Shown: piece after piece, positions 9,326 to 21,251 of the stretch
Numbering within the stretch: position 1 is the stretch's first letter
Layout: each line of letters begins with the position of its first letter
Origin: Acidovorax temperans
GTDB lineage: Bacteria; Pseudomonadota; Gammaproteobacteria; Burkholderiales; Burkholderiaceae_C
Direction of reading: 5' to 3'
Assembly (NCBI RefSeq): GCF_006716905.1
Contig: NZ_VFPV01000001.1
Span: 1,366,001-1,430,000, forward strand
Length of the DNA stretch: 64,000 nucleotides
The notes under the pieces: generated by a model
The model's database searches: none
Told to the model about the DNA's origin: nothing
What the model saw: the letters and a program-made list of their open reading frames with translations, nothing else
Made by a program: the position numbers and the translations under genes

Positions 9326-11953
9326 ATGACGACTTCCATCCTTTCGCCACGCCTGCGTTTTGCTATGAATAGCATAGCTTTCAGCGCTTTTCTGGCGTGC
9401 CTTAGCGGCCAAATTCATGCACAAACTGCGGTAGGCACGGGTACCAGCAGCGTGCGCGCCGGGGAGCCGGTCACGCTCAATTTCGCCAATGCCGAGATCG
9501 AAGCCGTGGCCCGCACCATGGCCACCATCACCGGGCGCAACGTGGTGGTGGACCCCCGCGTCAAAGGCCAGCTCACGCTGATCACCGAACGGGCGGTGCC
9601 GCCCATGGCCGCGTTCCAGCAATTCCTGGCGGCGCTGCGCCTGCAAGGCTTCACAGTGGTGGAGTCTGCAGGTTTGTACAAGGTGGTGCCGGAAGCCGAT
9701 GCCAAGCTGCAGGGCGGCAGCGTGAGCGTGTCGCAGGGCGGCGTCACGGGCGGGCCTGCCGGTGGGCAGATCGTCACGCAAATCTTCAAGCTGAACTTTG
9801 AAAACGCAGCCAACCTGGTGCCGGTGCTGCGCCCGCTGATCAGCCCCAACAACACCATCAACGTGAACCCCGGCAACAACTCGCTGGTGATCACCGACTA
9901 TGCCGACAACCTGCAGCGCCTGGCGCGCATCGTGGCGGCGATGGATGTGTCCAACGCCACCGACGTGGAGGTGATTCCACTGCGCAATGCGATTGCGGCC
10001 GATTTGGTGCCGCTGGTGTCGCGCCTGATTGATGGCGGCAGCAACGGCGCAGCGCCAACTGCCGTGCAGGGGCAAACCGACAACGCCTTCAAGACCACAC
10101 TGCTGGCCGAGCCCCGCAGCAATTCGCTGATTCTCCGGGCCGCCAACCCTGCCCGCGTGGCCATGGTGCGTTCGCTGGTCGAGAAGCTGGACCAGCCGCC
10201 AGCACCCGGCAGCAGCGCATCCACCGGCAACATCCACGTGGTCTACCTGAAGAATGCCGACGCCACCAAACTGGCCACCACCCTGCGCGCGGCCATGTCC
10301 AGCGCCAGCGGCGCGGCCGCCACGAGCACAGGCGGCAATGGCTCGTCCACGCCCAGCACCACCACCGGCATCACCAACACATCGATGCTGGGCAGCGGCA
10401 CCAGCAGCAGTTCCGCAGGCCTGGGCTCTGGCACCGCTCTGGGGGCTGGAGCCAACAGCAGCAATACCAACAGCAACCAGCCCTCCACCGGCGGGCAGAT
10501 CCAGGCCGACCCGACCACCAACTCGCTCATCATCAGCGCGCCCGAGCCCCAATACCGCCAGCTGCGCGCAGTGATCGACAAGCTGGACGGCCGCCGGGCG
10601 CAGGTGCTGGTGGAAAGCCTGATTGTGGAAGTGTCGGCCAGCAAGCTCGCGCAGTTTGGCATTCAGTGGCAAGGCACCATCGGTGCGGGCAACAACGGCA
10701 CGGTGGGCGTGATCGGCACCAACTCGGGCACAGCAGGCGCCAACATCCTGGGCGCGACAGCGGCCATTGCCTCGGGCAACGCCACCACCATCGCTACCGC
10801 CGTTGGCTCGCTGGGCGGCGGGCTCAACATGGCGCTGGCACCCCGCATCAACGGCCAGTACTACCTGGGCGCGCTGGCCAACTTCCTGCAAAACAGCGGC
10901 GATGCCAACGTGCTCTCCACCCCCAACCTGATGACGCTGGACAACGAGGAAGCCAAGATCGTGATCGGCAACAACGTGCCGTTCGTCACGGGCTCCTACG
11001 CCAACACCGGCGGCAATTCTGGTGCGGTGAACCCGTTCAACACGGTGGAGCGCAAGGACGTGGGCCTGATGCTGCGCGTGCGCCCCCAGATCAGCGAAAA
11101 CGGCACGGTGAAGATGTCGATCTACCAGGAGGTGTCGAAGATCGACGCCGCCACGCTGAAGGACACCAATGGCCCCACCACCAGCAAGCGCTCCATCGAG
11201 TCGAACGTGGTGGTGGACGACGGCAACATCATCGTGATTGGCGGTCTGCTGGAAGACAGCTACTCGCAAGCCGAGGACAAGGTGCCGGTGATGGGTGACA
11301 TCCCCGTGGTGGGTGCGCTGTTCCGCAGCGAGAACCGCTCGCGCAAGAAGACCAACCTGATGGTGTTCCTGCGCCCCGTGGTGGTGCGCGACTCCATGAC
11401 CAGCGATGCGCTGATGACCGACCGCTACGAAGCCATTCGCGCGCTGCAGCAAGTGGTGCAGCCTGACAACAACCTGGTGATGCGTTCGGTGTCAGGCGCC
11501 CCCATCCTGCCACCGCTGGAGCCCCGCGCAATGCCAGCAGCAGAGCCTGCACTGCAGCCCGCCCCTGTTCCCGCTGCGGCACAGCCGCCCGCGCCCATGC
11601 CGCCACAAACGGCTGTGCCTGCGGCCCTTGCGGCACCAGCACCTGTCGTGGCGACATTGCCGCCCGCAGCGGAAGCGGAACCAGCTGAAGCCGCCCCATC
11701 GCCAGCGCCTGCCAAGGCACTGCAGCCCTCTTATTTCGTGAACGTTGGCATTTTTTCCAACGGCAAGACGACGCGCGACACCGTGGCCAAGCTGCGCAAA
11801 GCAGACTTGCCCGTGAATGTGCAGGCCGTGAACACCAACCGTGGTTCGCGCACCCGCGTGCGGGTGGGGCCCTTCAACACATTGAAGGCGGCCGACAAGG
11901 CAGCGGTATCGGTGCGGGCGCTGGCGCTCGAAGCCGACGTGATCCGCCAGTGA
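9326..11953 (+). CDS. gspD: Type II secretion secretin GspD with C-terminal SPOR domain
   Basis: Outer-membrane secretin of 875 residues. An N-terminal signal peptide ends near IHAQTA. N0-N3 domains follow, with a long Ser/Gly/Thr-rich insertion (about residues 325-390). The beta-barrel secretin domain ends with VPVMGDIPVVGALFRS. After the barrel comes an Ala/Pro-rich linker (about 735-800) and then a SPOR-like domain of about 75 residues, starting YFVNVGIFSNGKTTRD and containing TRVRVGPFNTLKAADKA. SPOR domains bind denuded peptidoglycan glycan strands, so this tail may anchor or time assembly of the secretin; usual GspD proteins end in a pilotin-binding S-domain instead. The signal-peptide codons overlap a dispersed repeat. 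Confidence 0.93.
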   Translation: MTTSILSPRLRFAMNSIAFSAFLACLSGQIHAQTAVGTGTSSVRAGEPVTLNFANAEIEAVARTMATITGRNVVVDPRVKGQLTLITERAVPPMAAFQQFLAALRLQGFTVVESAGLYKVVPEADAKLQGGSVSVSQGGVTGGPAGGQIVTQIFKLNFENAANLVPVLRPLISPNNTINVNPGNNSLVITDYADNLQRLARIVAAMDVSNATDVEVIPLRNAIAADLVPLVSRLIDGGSNGAAPTAVQGQTDNAFKTTLLAEPRSNSLILRAANPARVAMVRSLVEKLDQPPAPGSSASTGNIHVVYLKNADATKLATTLRAAMSSASGAAATSTGGNGSSTPSTTTGITNTSMLGSGTSSSSAGLGSGTALGAGANSSNTNSNQPSTGGQIQADPTTNSLIISAPEPQYRQLRAVIDKLDGRRAQVLVESLIVEVSASKLAQFGIQWQGTIGAGNNGTVGVIGTNSGTAGANILGATAAIASGNATTIATAVGSLGGGLNMALAPRINGQYYLGALANFLQNSGDANVLSTPNLMTLDNEEAKIVIGNNVPFVTGSYANTGGNSGAVNPFNTVERKDVGLMLRVRPQISENGTVKMSIYQEVSKIDAATLKDTNGPTTSKRSIESNVVVDDGNIIVIGGLLEDSYSQAEDKVPVMGDIPVVGALFRSENRSRKKTNLMVFLRPVVVRDSMTSDALMTDRYEAIRALQQVVQPDNNLVMRSVSGAPILPPLEPRAMPAAEPALQPAPVPAAAQPPAPMPPQTAVPAALAAPAPVVATLPPAAEAEPAEAAPSPAPAKALQPSYFVNVGIFSNGKTTRDTVAKLRKADLPVNVQAVNTNRGSRTRVRVGPFNTLKAADKAAVSVRALALEADVIRQ
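9361..9410. repeat. Dispersed repeat copy 3 (reversed), inside gspD signal peptide
   Basis: TGCTATGAATAGCATAGCT followed by CAGCGCTTTTCTGG and TTAGCGGCC reads as the reverse complement of the repeat after ilvA. It supplies the hydrophobic MNSIAFSAFLACLSG part of the GspD signal peptide. The match is partial. Confidence 0.35.
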
Positions 11954-12013
11954 GGCACAGGCTCACCTTTTTGGCCCTTTTACCCCTCCGATAGAACCGC
12001 TGATCGACACGCC

Positions 12014-13402
12014 ATGCGCCACCCCCTGCCCTATGCCTTTGCCCGCTCATCACAGCTTCTGCTGGAGGATGATGGGCAACAGCTTGTTCTCTGGCATGGC
12101 CCTGCGCCCGACGTGACCGCGCTGTCGGAGGTCTTGCGCAAGCACAAGGTGAGGCACCTGCTGTCGCTGGACGCTACCAGCCTGGCGCAGCGCATCAGCG
12201 CCGCCTACGCGCAGGGAGAATCGAGCGCTGCCACGGTGGTGAGCGAGGTCGAGAGCGATGCCGACCTCTCACGCATGATGCAGGACCTGCCTGCGGTGGA
12301 AGACCTGCTGGAAACCGCAGACGACGCGCCCATCATCCGCATGCTCAACGCCCTGCTGACGCAGGCCGCGCGCGATGGGGCGAGCGACATCCACATCGAG
12401 CCGTACGAGCGCCACAGCAGCGTGCGCTTTCGCGTGGACGGCACGCTGCGTGAAGTGGTGCAGCCCAACCGCGCGCTGCATGCGGCCCTGATCTCGCGCC
12501 TGAAGATCATGGCGGACCTGGATATTTCGGAAAAGCGCCTGCCGCAAGACGGCCGCATCAGCCTGCGCCTGGGCACGCGCGCCATCGACGTGCGCGTATC
12601 CACCTTGCCCAGCGCCCATGGCGAGCGCGCCGTGCTGCGCCTGTTGGACAAGAGCGAGAACAAGATCAGCCTGGAAGCCGTGGGCATGCAGGGCGAAACC
12701 CTGCGCCGCTTTGAGGGGCTGATCAGCCAGCCGCACGGCATCATTTTGGTGACAGGGCCCACAGGCTCGGGCAAAACCACCACGCTGTACGCTGGCCTGG
12801 GCCGCCTGGACGCCACGCGCAACAACATCATGACGGTGGAAGACCCGATTGAGTACGAGTTGCCCGGCGTGGGCCAGACGCAGGTGAACAGCAAGATCGA
12901 CCTGACGTTTGCCAAGGCCTTGCGCGCCATCCTGCGCCAAGACCCGGACATCATCATGATCGGTGAGATTCGCGACTTCGAAACCGCGCAGATCGCCATC
13001 CAGGCCTCTCTCACCGGTCACCTGGTGCTGGCCACGCTGCACACCAACGATGCGGCCAGCGCCGTGACGCGCTTGATCGACATGGGGGTGGAGCCCTTCC
13101 TGCTGTCGTCCTCGCTGCTGGGGGTGCTGGCCCAGCGGCTGGTGCGCAAATACTGCGGCAGCTGCCACGGCAAGGGCTGCGAGGCCTGCGGCCACACAGG
13201 GTACGCAGGGCGCACCGGCGTGTTCGAGTTGCTGGTGACGGACGACGCCATCCGTGCACAGATCCACGCCCAGGCGTCAGAGGCCGAAATTCGCACCGCT
13301 GCCCTGGCTGCTGGCATGACGCTGATGCGCGAGGACGGAGAGCGGCTGATTGCTGCAGGCATCACCAGCCGCGAGGAAGTGCTGCGAGTCACCAGGGATT
13401 GA
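12014..13402 (+). CDS. gspE: Type II secretion ATPase E
   Basis: Cytoplasmic hexameric ATPase of 462 residues that drives pseudopilus assembly through GspL. Visible motifs are Walker A GPTGSGKT (residues 248-255), the Asp box [12 protein letters not shown], Walker [11 protein letters not shown] and the His box ATLHTNDA. The zinc-binding region is compact: [13 protein letters not shown] holds all four cysteines within 13 residues, whereas many GspE proteins have two CxxC pairs about 30 residues apart. It ends the plus-strand T2SS block; a gspF gene, which usually follows, is not present. Confidence 0.94.
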   Translation: MRHPLPYAFARSSQLLLEDDGQQLVLWHGPAPDVTALSEVLRKHKVRHLLSLDATSLAQRISAAYAQGESSAATVVSEVESDADLSRMMQDLPAVEDLLETADDAPIIRMLNALLTQAARDGASDIHIEPYERHSSVRFRVDGTLREVVQPNRALHAALISRLKIMADLDISEKRLPQDGRISLRLGTRAIDVRVSTLPSAHGERAVLRLLDKSENKISLEAVGMQGETLRRFEGLISQPHGIILVTGPTGSGKTTTLYAGLGRLDATRNNIMTVEDPIEYELPGVGQTQVNSKIDLTFAKALRAILRQDPDIIMIGEIRDFETAQIAIQASLTGHLVLATLHTNDAASAVTRLIDMGVEPFLLSSSLLGVLAQRLVRKYCGSCHGKGCEACGHTGYAGRTGVFELLVTDDAIRAQIHAQASEAEIRTAALAAGMTLMREDGERLIAAGITSREEVLRVTRD

Positions 13403-13482
13403 GCCCCGCAGCAGGTGAGGGCGCCCCACCGCTCAGGTGAAGCCTCCTACCTGGCAAACCGGCCCTATTCCATGGCCCCGGG

Positions 13483-15132
13483 TCAGGCCAGTCGGGGCAC
13501 TGCTTGCCCCAGCAAGGCCGCGGGAGCATCGTGGCTGTAGCCATCGTCCTCGTGCCGACTCAGACGCATACCCTCTGCAGGCAGCTTGAACTGCGCCACC
13601 GCACGCGTGAGCTGCACAGCCTGTTCACGCAGCGATTCGGAGGCCGCGGTCGATTCCTCCACCAGCGCCGCGTTCTGCTGTGTCATGTTGTCCAGCTGGC
13701 TCACCGACTGGCTGATTTGCGCCACGTTGTCGCTTTGCTCAGAAGACGCTGCGGTGATCTCTTCGATGATGCCGGACACGCGGCGCACGCTGCTCACGAT
13801 CTCTGTCATCGTCTCCCCCGCCTGGCTCACCAGGCGCGAGCCATCTTCAACGCGTTCCACAGACGATCCGATCAGGCCCTTGATTTCCTTGGCCGCTTCG
13901 GCGCTGCGCTGGGCAAGGCTACGCACCTCGCTGGCCACCACGGCAAAACCGCGCCCCTGCTCGCCCGCGCGGGCGGCTTCCACGGCCGCGTTGAGCGCCA
14001 GAATGTTGGTCTGGAAGGCAATCGAATCGATCACGCCGGTGATGTCGGCAATCTTGCGCGAGCTGGCAGTAATCTGGTCCATGGTGGTCACCACCTGCGA
14101 CACCACGGCGCCGCCGCGGGCCGCCACTTGAGCGGCAGACGAGGCAAAGTCGCTGGCCTGGCGTGAAGACTGGGCGCTTTGCTGGATGGTGCCTGTCAGC
14201 ACCTCCATGGACGAGGCGGCCTCTTCCAGGTTGGCGGCGGTCTGCTCAGTGCGTTGGCTCAGGTCGTGGTTGCCAGTGGCAATTTCCGAGCTGGCGGTAG
14301 AAATGTTGCTGGCAGCCTCTTGCACCTGGTGCACCAGCCCGCGCAGCGCATCCTGCATGCGGGCCATCGCGCCCACCAGTTGCCCAACCTCATCGCTGGA
14401 AGTCACGTGCACATCACGCGAGAGGTCGCCACCCGCGATGCGCTCGGCCAATTCACTCGCTTGCGAGATCGACTGGGTGATGGAACGCACGCTGAAGAAC
14501 GTCAGCGGAATCAGCACGGCCAGCGCCAGCAGCAGGGCTACGCCAATCATTCCAGACATGGTGGAAGCCAGTGCGTCCACACCCTGGCGGGCTTCGTCCA
14601 TCTTCTTGCGGGCATCCATGGCCAAGTCGAACAGCAGTTTATCGCTGGCCTCCATGTGCTTCTTGTACTTCTCGGCATAGGCACCGCCCACTGCCCCGTC
14701 AATCTGCGCACGCTCGATCTGCTCGAACACGGGCGAAATGCCGGCCTCGTACTCTTTCACTTCGGCCAGGGCCTTGTCGATGGCTTCTGCAAAGCTCGCA
14801 TCGGCCGCCTGTACCTTACGCACATCGGCCATGCCCTTGTTCAGGTTTTGCAGCGACTTCTTCCACAAGTCCCGCCCATTCGACACTTCAATCGTGTTGT
14901 TGAAGTTGATGATGATGTCTTTTTCAGCGCGGCGCAGATCCCCCAAAGTGGTGCGCAACTCACCCATGTCGGTCAGGGTCTGCACCCTTTGGGTGAACAG
15001 CACTTCCAGCGTGTTACGGGTCCGCTCCAGCGCCAGGTATCCCATTGCACCGATCACGACCAGCAACACCAGAGAAAAGACAGTACCGAAATAAAGGCGG
15101 GTGCGAATGGAGAGTCGATTCAGAGCGTTCAT
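13483..15132 (-). CDS. Methyl-accepting chemotaxis protein, 4-helix-bundle sensor type
   Basis: Transmembrane chemoreceptor of 549 residues. Membrane segments lie at about 13-34 and 191-214; the periplasmic part between them is helical with [14 protein letters not shown], resembling the 4HB_MCP sensor fold. A HAMP domain follows (about 215-267), then the cytoplasmic signalling domain with the highly conserved tip [20 protein letters not shown]. The tail ([13 protein letters not shown]) has no CheR/CheB-binding pentapeptide. The ligand cannot be deduced. It is convergent with gspE and not in an operon. Confidence 0.92.
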   Translation of the reverse strand: MNALNRLSIRTRLYFGTVFSLVLLVVIGAMGYLALERTRNTLEVLFTQRVQTLTDMGELRTTLGDLRRAEKDIIINFNNTIEVSNGRDLWKKSLQNLNKGMADVRKVQAADASFAEAIDKALAEVKEYEAGISPVFEQIERAQIDGAVGGAYAEKYKKHMEASDKLLFDLAMDARKKMDEARQGVDALASTMSGMIGVALLLALAVLIPLTFFSVRSITQSISQASELAERIAGGDLSRDVHVTSSDEVGQLVGAMARMQDALRGLVHQVQEAASNISTASSEIATGNHDLSQRTEQTAANLEEAASSMEVLTGTIQQSAQSSRQASDFASSAAQVAARGGAVVSQVVTTMDQITASSRKIADITGVIDSIAFQTNILALNAAVEAARAGEQGRGFAVVASEVRSLAQRSAEAAKEIKGLIGSSVERVEDGSRLVSQAGETMTEIVSSVRRVSGIIEEITAASSEQSDNVAQISQSVSQLDNMTQQNAALVEESTAASESLREQAVQLTRAVAQFKLPAEGMRLSRHEDDGYSHDAPAALLGQAVPRLA

Positions 15133-15454
15133 GGCGCTTCCTTACACTTTTTAACAAATCGACTACAGGACAGCAACTTTGATGCCATTGAGATGTAGCG
15201 TTTGCCCTAGACGCCATAGCGCGCTGATGGAAAGTGGCTGCTGCCCCTGAAAATACAGTCCTCATGGGACAAGCCACGCCAGGCTGACACTGCAGACCAC
15301 CCATGCCAATAGCTTGAGCAAACCCCCAAGGCAGGCAGCCTTGGGGCGAGTGAAAAACTGTGCACGACTGTAGAGGCCACGGCCATCGCGCTCCAGAGGG
15401 TATTCACCCGTGACCCTGCCATGAACAGGGAAACGCTCAAACCATTAGCGATGA
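15133..15454. other. Intergenic stretch without a gene
   Basis: I see no credible gene here. The segment holds the upstream region of the chemoreceptor gene (its start at 15132) and the downstream region of thiC, including one 9-bp hairpin described separately. Confidence 0.6.
15324..15346 (-). terminator. Candidate thiC terminator hairpin
   Basis: CCCCAAGGC, a five-base loop and GCCTTGGGG form a perfect 9-bp stem about 110 bases after the thiC stop. Read on the minus strand it is followed only by GTTTG, so the T tract is weak and a Rho-independent role is uncertain. Confidence 0.4.
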
Positions 15455-17578
<2,124 letters not shown>

Positions 17579-17619
17579 CAGGCGCGAGTATAGGCCAGCT
17601 CCGTTGTGGTGCTGTGTGG

Positions 17620-17796
17620 TCAGAGCAATCGCTCGAAGAGAACCACCACAAAGAAGACGACAGCGGCGATGGTCGTCCACTTGAGAATCACCAGTCCCAG
17701 CCGTTTGTAGAAAGCCTGCCCAGTGCCCACATAGAAGCCGAAACACACGGCAGATGCGAGCAACAGAAACAGGGCCAGCCAGCGGACGATCAGCAT
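17620..17796 (-). CDS. Small membrane protein of unknown function
   Basis: Predicted protein of 58 residues that is nearly all membrane: one hydrophobic segment at about 2-22 (LIVRWLALFLLLASAVCFGFY) and one at about 34-56 (LGLVILKWTTIAAVVFFVVV). I start it at the ATG at 17794-17796 because longer in-frame starts would overlap lpxC and add a polar stretch. It lies 10 bases after lpxC on the same strand and is probably cotranscribed with it. I do not recognise a characterised family. Confidence 0.7.
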   Translation of the reverse strand: MLIVRWLALFLLLASAVCFGFYVGTGQAFYKRLGLVILKWTTIAAVVFFVVVLFERLL

Positions 17797-17806
17797 GACA
17801 GGTGAT

Positions 17807-18730
17807 TTACCAGGCCCGCGCTGGCTGGGCGAAGCCAGCGGGTGCGGAACGGTCGTCCTCAAAGGTGACGACATCCCACGCATCGCGCTGGGCTAGCAGT
17901 TCACGCAGCAGCAGGTTGTTCAGGCCGTGGCCCGAGCGGAAAGCGCTGTAGGCAGCCAGCAGCGGCTTACCGATGAGGTACAGGTCACCCATGGCATCCA
18001 GGATCTTGTGCTTGACGAACTCATCGTCGTAGCGCAGACCGTCGCTGTTGAGCACCTTGTAGTCGTCCATGACGATGGCGTTGTCCAGCCCACCGCCCAA
18101 GGCCAGACCGTTGGAGCGCATCATCTCCACGTCGCGGGTAAAGCCAAAGGTGCGCGCGCGCGCGATGTCACGGCTGTAGTTTCCAAGCCCCAGGTCGAAC
18201 TCCACGCGCTGACCGGTGGAATCCACGGCCGGATGGTCAAAATCAATTTCAAAGCTCAGCTTGTAGCCGTGGTACGGCGTAAGGCGCGCCCACTTGGCGT
18301 TCGCGCCTGAACCTTCCCGCACTTCGACCAGGCGATTGACGCGGATAAAGCGCTTGGGCGCGCGTTGCAACTCAATGCCTGCGCTTTGCAAAAGAAACAC
18401 GAACGATGCCGAAGAACCGTCCAGAATCGGCACTTCTTCTGCGGTGATGTCCACGTAAAGGTTGTCAATGCCCAGCCCCGCACAGGCCGACATCAGGTGC
18501 TCCACGGTGTGCACCTTGGCATTGCCCACCGCGATGGTGGACGCCAGCCGCGTGTCGGTCACCGCCTCGGCGCGGATGGGAATGTCCACCGGCTGCGGCA
18601 GGTCTACCCGCCGGAACACGATGCCCGTGTCCGGCTGCGCGGGCCGCAGGGTCAACTCGACCCGCTGGCCGCTGTGCAGACCCACGCCTACGGCGCGGGT
18701 CAGGGTCTTGAGGGTGCGTTGCTGGAGCAT
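17807..18730 (-). CDS. lpxC: UDP-3-O-acyl-N-acetylglucosamine deacetylase
   Basis: Cytosolic zinc enzyme of 307 residues that catalyses the committed step of lipid A synthesis. The zinc ligands are visible in HTVEHLMSA near residue 75 and in [10 protein letters not shown], and the active-site loop in [14 protein letters not shown]. The substrate-binding histidine is in FRSGHGLNN. Length and start ([10 protein letters not shown]) are typical. It is divergent from the second chemoreceptor; the 195-base gap holds promoters for both. Confidence 0.97.
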   Translation of the reverse strand: MLQQRTLKTLTRAVGVGLHSGQRVELTLRPAQPDTGIVFRRVDLPQPVDIPIRAEAVTDTRLASTIAVGNAKVHTVEHLMSACAGLGIDNLYVDITAEEVPILDGSSASFVFLLQSAGIELQRAPKRFIRVNRLVEVREGSGANAKWARLTPYHGYKLSFEIDFDHPAVDSTGQRVEFDLGLGNYSRDIARARTFGFTRDVEMMRSNGLALGGGLDNAIVMDDYKVLNSDGLRYDDEFVKHKILDAMGDLYLIGKPLLAAYSAFRSGHGLNNLLLRELLAQRDAWDVVTFEDDRSAPAGFAQPARAW

Positions 18731-18925
18731 CCGCGCATTTTAGTTTCTGCGCCGCCGCCCCGCATGCGCCGAGGTCTTGTCAGCCCTTCAGAGACGCGTA
18801 CGTAGAGCTACCGCCGCGTTTTCACCTACTGTGCCGGCCCCATGCTTGGTCGCACAATTTGCACTCTGAGGGCCTTGAAAAATGCACTTTATGAACTCAC
18901 TACACCCGCCCCGCAGGAGACTCCC

Positions 18926-20689
18926 ATGAGCAAACTCAGTTTCAAGATGAAGGTCATGCTCATGATCGGCACAGCGCTTACGGCGCTGCTGATCATGGCC
19001 ATCCTGTCCCTCCTCCAGGAGCGACGGCTGATCACCGAGTCCCGCAAGGACATGCTGACCACCGCCGTACAGTCCGCCCACAGCATCGTGGTCGGCTACC
19101 AGGCCAAGGCCGCCAGCGGCGCCATGTCGGTGGAAGACGCGCAGAAAGCCGCCAAGGACGCCCTGCGCATTGCCCGTTACGGCGGCCCCGAGGGCAAGAC
19201 CGAATATTTCTACATCTGGACCACGGAGGGCGTGGGCGTGATGCACCCCTTCAAGACCGAATGGGACGGGCAGGACATGCTCGGCAAGGTCAAGGACGGT
19301 GAAGGCGCCGACATCCTCAAGACCATCTCCGACGCGCTCAAGGCGAGCAAAGACGGGCGGGTGTTCGTGCCCACCATGTTTGCGCGGCCCGGCCAGCAGA
19401 CGCTGGTGCCCAAGCTGCAGTACGTGATTCGTGTGGACGGCTGGAACTGGATGGTGGGCTCAGGGCAATACACCGACGACATCGACGCCCTGGTGCGCAA
19501 GACCCTGCTGGCCGACCTGGTGCTGGTGCTGGTGGTAATGGCGGTGGTGGGCGGTGTGGGCTACACCGTGGCGCGCTCGGTGCTGCGGCAAATCGGGGGC
19601 GAGCCCAGCGAAGCCATCGGCATCATGTCGGAAGTGGCGCAGGGCAACCTGGACACGCAGATTCCCAACGCCTACCCAGGCTCCATGCTCGACGGGCTGG
19701 CGCACATGGTGACTTCGCTGCGCCGCCTGGTGACAGAAGTGCGCTCGGCCACCGACAACATTGCCACGGCATCCACCGAAATCGCCCAGGGCAACAACGA
19801 CCTGGCGCGACGCACGGAAGACACCGCCAGCAACCTGCAGACCACGGCCAGCAGCATGGAAGAGCTGACCAGCACCGTGAAACAGACTTCCGACTCCGCC
19901 CAGACCGCCAACCAGATGGCGACCTCGGCCGCCGAAGTGGCAGCGCGCGGTGGCCAGGTAGTGTCGCAGGTGGTGTCCACCATGCAGGACATCAACACCA
20001 GCAGCAAGAAGATCAGCGACATCATCGGTGTCATCGACGGCATCGCGTTCCAGACCAATATCCTGGCGCTCAATGCCGCCGTGGAAGCCGCCCGTGCCGG
20101 CGAACAGGGCCGGGGTTTTGCCGTGGTGGCCAGCGAGGTGCGCAGCCTGGCCCAGCGCAGTGCGGATGCAGCGAAGGAAATCAAGTCGCTGATCAACGCC
20201 TCGGTCGAGAAGGTGGAATCTGGCACCGCTTTGGTGGGCAACGCCGGAGCCACCATGAACGAAATCGTGGCCAGCGTGCAGCGCGTGACCGACATCATTG
20301 GCGAGATCCGTGCCGCCACGTCGGAGCAGAGCCAGGGCATCGAGCAAGTCAACACGGCCGTGAACCAGCTTGACCAGATGACGCAACAGAACTCGGCCCT
20401 GGTGGAGGAATCTTCCGCCGCCGCCGACAGCCTGCGCGAGCAGGCCCTCAAGCTGACCGAAGTCGTCGCGCTGTTCCGCGTGAACGGCAGCTCGGCCAGC
20501 ACGCCACGCCCACCCGCTCCACCAGCACCAGCCCGCGCTGCTGCGCCCCGCGCCGCCACAACGCTGCCCAAGGCCAAGACTCCTGCAGTCACGGCGCGCC
20601 CCCCCGCCCCCAAGCCCGCAGCGGCGCTGCCGCCCAAGGCCAGCCCCAAGCCCGCCTCTGAAGACTCAGGCGATTGGGAAAGCTTCTGA
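18926..20689 (+). CDS. Methyl-accepting chemotaxis protein with single Cache domain
   Basis: Chemoreceptor of 587 residues with membrane segments at about 9-30 and 194-216. The periplasmic region (35-190), with [20 protein letters not shown] and [16 protein letters not shown], is a single-Cache (sCache_2-like) sensor, a fold that often binds small organic acids; the ligand is unknown here. HAMP and the signalling domain follow, with the tip [20 protein letters not shown]. The C-terminus is a Pro/Ala/Lys-rich tether ending in DWESF, which fits the xWxxF pentapeptide used to recruit CheR and CheB. The ATG at 18926 has AGGAG ahead of it; the frame stays open upstream without a better start. Confidence 0.93.
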   Translation: MSKLSFKMKVMLMIGTALTALLIMAILSLLQERRLITESRKDMLTTAVQSAHSIVVGYQAKAASGAMSVEDAQKAAKDALRIARYGGPEGKTEYFYIWTTEGVGVMHPFKTEWDGQDMLGKVKDGEGADILKTISDALKASKDGRVFVPTMFARPGQQTLVPKLQYVIRVDGWNWMVGSGQYTDDIDALVRKTLLADLVLVLVVMAVVGGVGYTVARSVLRQIGGEPSEAIGIMSEVAQGNLDTQIPNAYPGSMLDGLAHMVTSLRRLVTEVRSATDNIATASTEIAQGNNDLARRTEDTASNLQTTASSMEELTSTVKQTSDSAQTANQMATSAAEVAARGGQVVSQVVSTMQDINTSSKKISDIIGVIDGIAFQTNILALNAAVEAARAGEQGRGFAVVASEVRSLAQRSADAAKEIKSLINASVEKVESGTALVGNAGATMNEIVASVQRVTDIIGEIRAATSEQSQGIEQVNTAVNQLDQMTQQNSALVEESSAAADSLREQALKLTEVVALFRVNGSSASTPRPPAPPAPARAAAPRAATTLPKAKTPAVTARPPAPKPAAALPPKASPKPASEDSGDWESF

Positions 20690-20709
20690 TCACAAGGCGT
20701 TGGCCACCC

Positions 20710-20717
20710 ACAAAAAA
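20710..20717 (-). other. Candidate attachment site
   Basis: The minus strand reads TTTTTTGT, which fits the TTTTTYRT pattern I recall for attachment sites of Tn4371-family elements. It lies 21 bases after the chemoreceptor stop. Eight-base poly-T sites arise by chance, and the partner site is not visible, so this is only a candidate. Confidence 0.3.
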
Positions 20718-20947
20718 TTGCTCATGTCAAGCCCTGGCCCGGAATTTCCAGGGTTTGAAATCATAAGCAGGGCAATAGGTTAGCTCTGTTTTGGGCCACT
20801 TGAAGTGACTGCTGCGTCGTGGGCTAGGTGCCACATAAGAGCGTCGGGAGAGAAAGCCGGATCGCACTTGGTCGTGCTGGATTGCCGGGAGGCGGCGGGC
20901 TTGTCGCACCATGATAGCCCAAGTGGCTTCGCAGCATCCAGAACGAA

Positions 20948-20974
20948 GAACGCGCAGCCGAAGGCTGCGCGTTC
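20948..20974 (-). terminator. Hairpin ending the trb operon
   Basis: GAACGCGCAGCC, loop of three, GGCTGCGCGTTC: a perfect 12-bp stem starting 31 bases after the stop of the last trb-operon gene. The minus-strand sequence after it begins TTCGTTCTGG, so the U tract is poor, but position and stem strength fit an operon end. Confidence 0.6.
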
Positions 20975-21005
20975 GATGAATGCCGTTGGATGGCACGCGA
21001 CGCCA

Positions 21006-21251
21006 TCAGGCCGGTTTCGTTGGCGCGCTCCGTATCGCCGAGCCCTTCCTGAATCCCCTGTCCCCCGCCATGAAGGCTTCCAGCATGTACGGAATCAGCG
21101 TCATGGCATCGACCACCTCGCCATACGCTTGAGCGTGCAGCGCGGCGTAGCAGTCGAGGTCGGCCTTGAGGCTGGCCGGGCACGAGAACGTGAGCTTCGT
21201 GCTCTCAGTCTTGGGAAGCGGCCCGAGCCGCAGCTTCTTGGTGGTGTTCAT
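21006..21251 (-). CDS. DUF2274 family protein
   Basis: Small protein of 81 residues. KLRLGPLPKTESTKLTFSCP followed by LKADLDCYAALHAQAYGEVV and LIPYMLEAFMAGDRGF is the pattern of DUF2274, a family I know from the ends of trb operons in Tn4371-type elements. No function is established. The ATG at 21249-21251 overlaps the trbI stop, so it is translated as the last gene of the trb operon. Confidence 0.8.
   Translation of the reverse strand: MNTTKKLRLGPLPKTESTKLTFSCPASLKADLDCYAALHAQAYGEVVDAMTLIPYMLEAFMAGDRGFRKGSAIRSAPTKPA

Larger units (their letters stand above)
20690..21005. other. Boundary region between chromosome and conjugative element
   Basis: No gene is supported. The segment holds a short poly-A/T site (20710-20717) fitting the Tn4371-family attachment pattern, a 6-bp inverted repeat CCCTGG/CCAGGG at 20732-20753 followed by TTTG that could terminate the chemoreceptor transcript, and a 12-bp hairpin at 20948-20974. 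The exact junction cannot be fixed because the other end of the element is outside the window. Confidence 0.5.

Noticed and set aside
9308..11452. 714-codon open frame antisense to gspD
   Set aside because: It mirrors the gspD codon structure in high-GC DNA; the product is His/Ala/Gly-rich without any domain, whereas the plus strand has clear secretin motifs.
15207..15440. 77-codon open frame between thiC and the chemoreceptor gene
   Set aside because: No ribosome site, no recognisable domain and no operon context.
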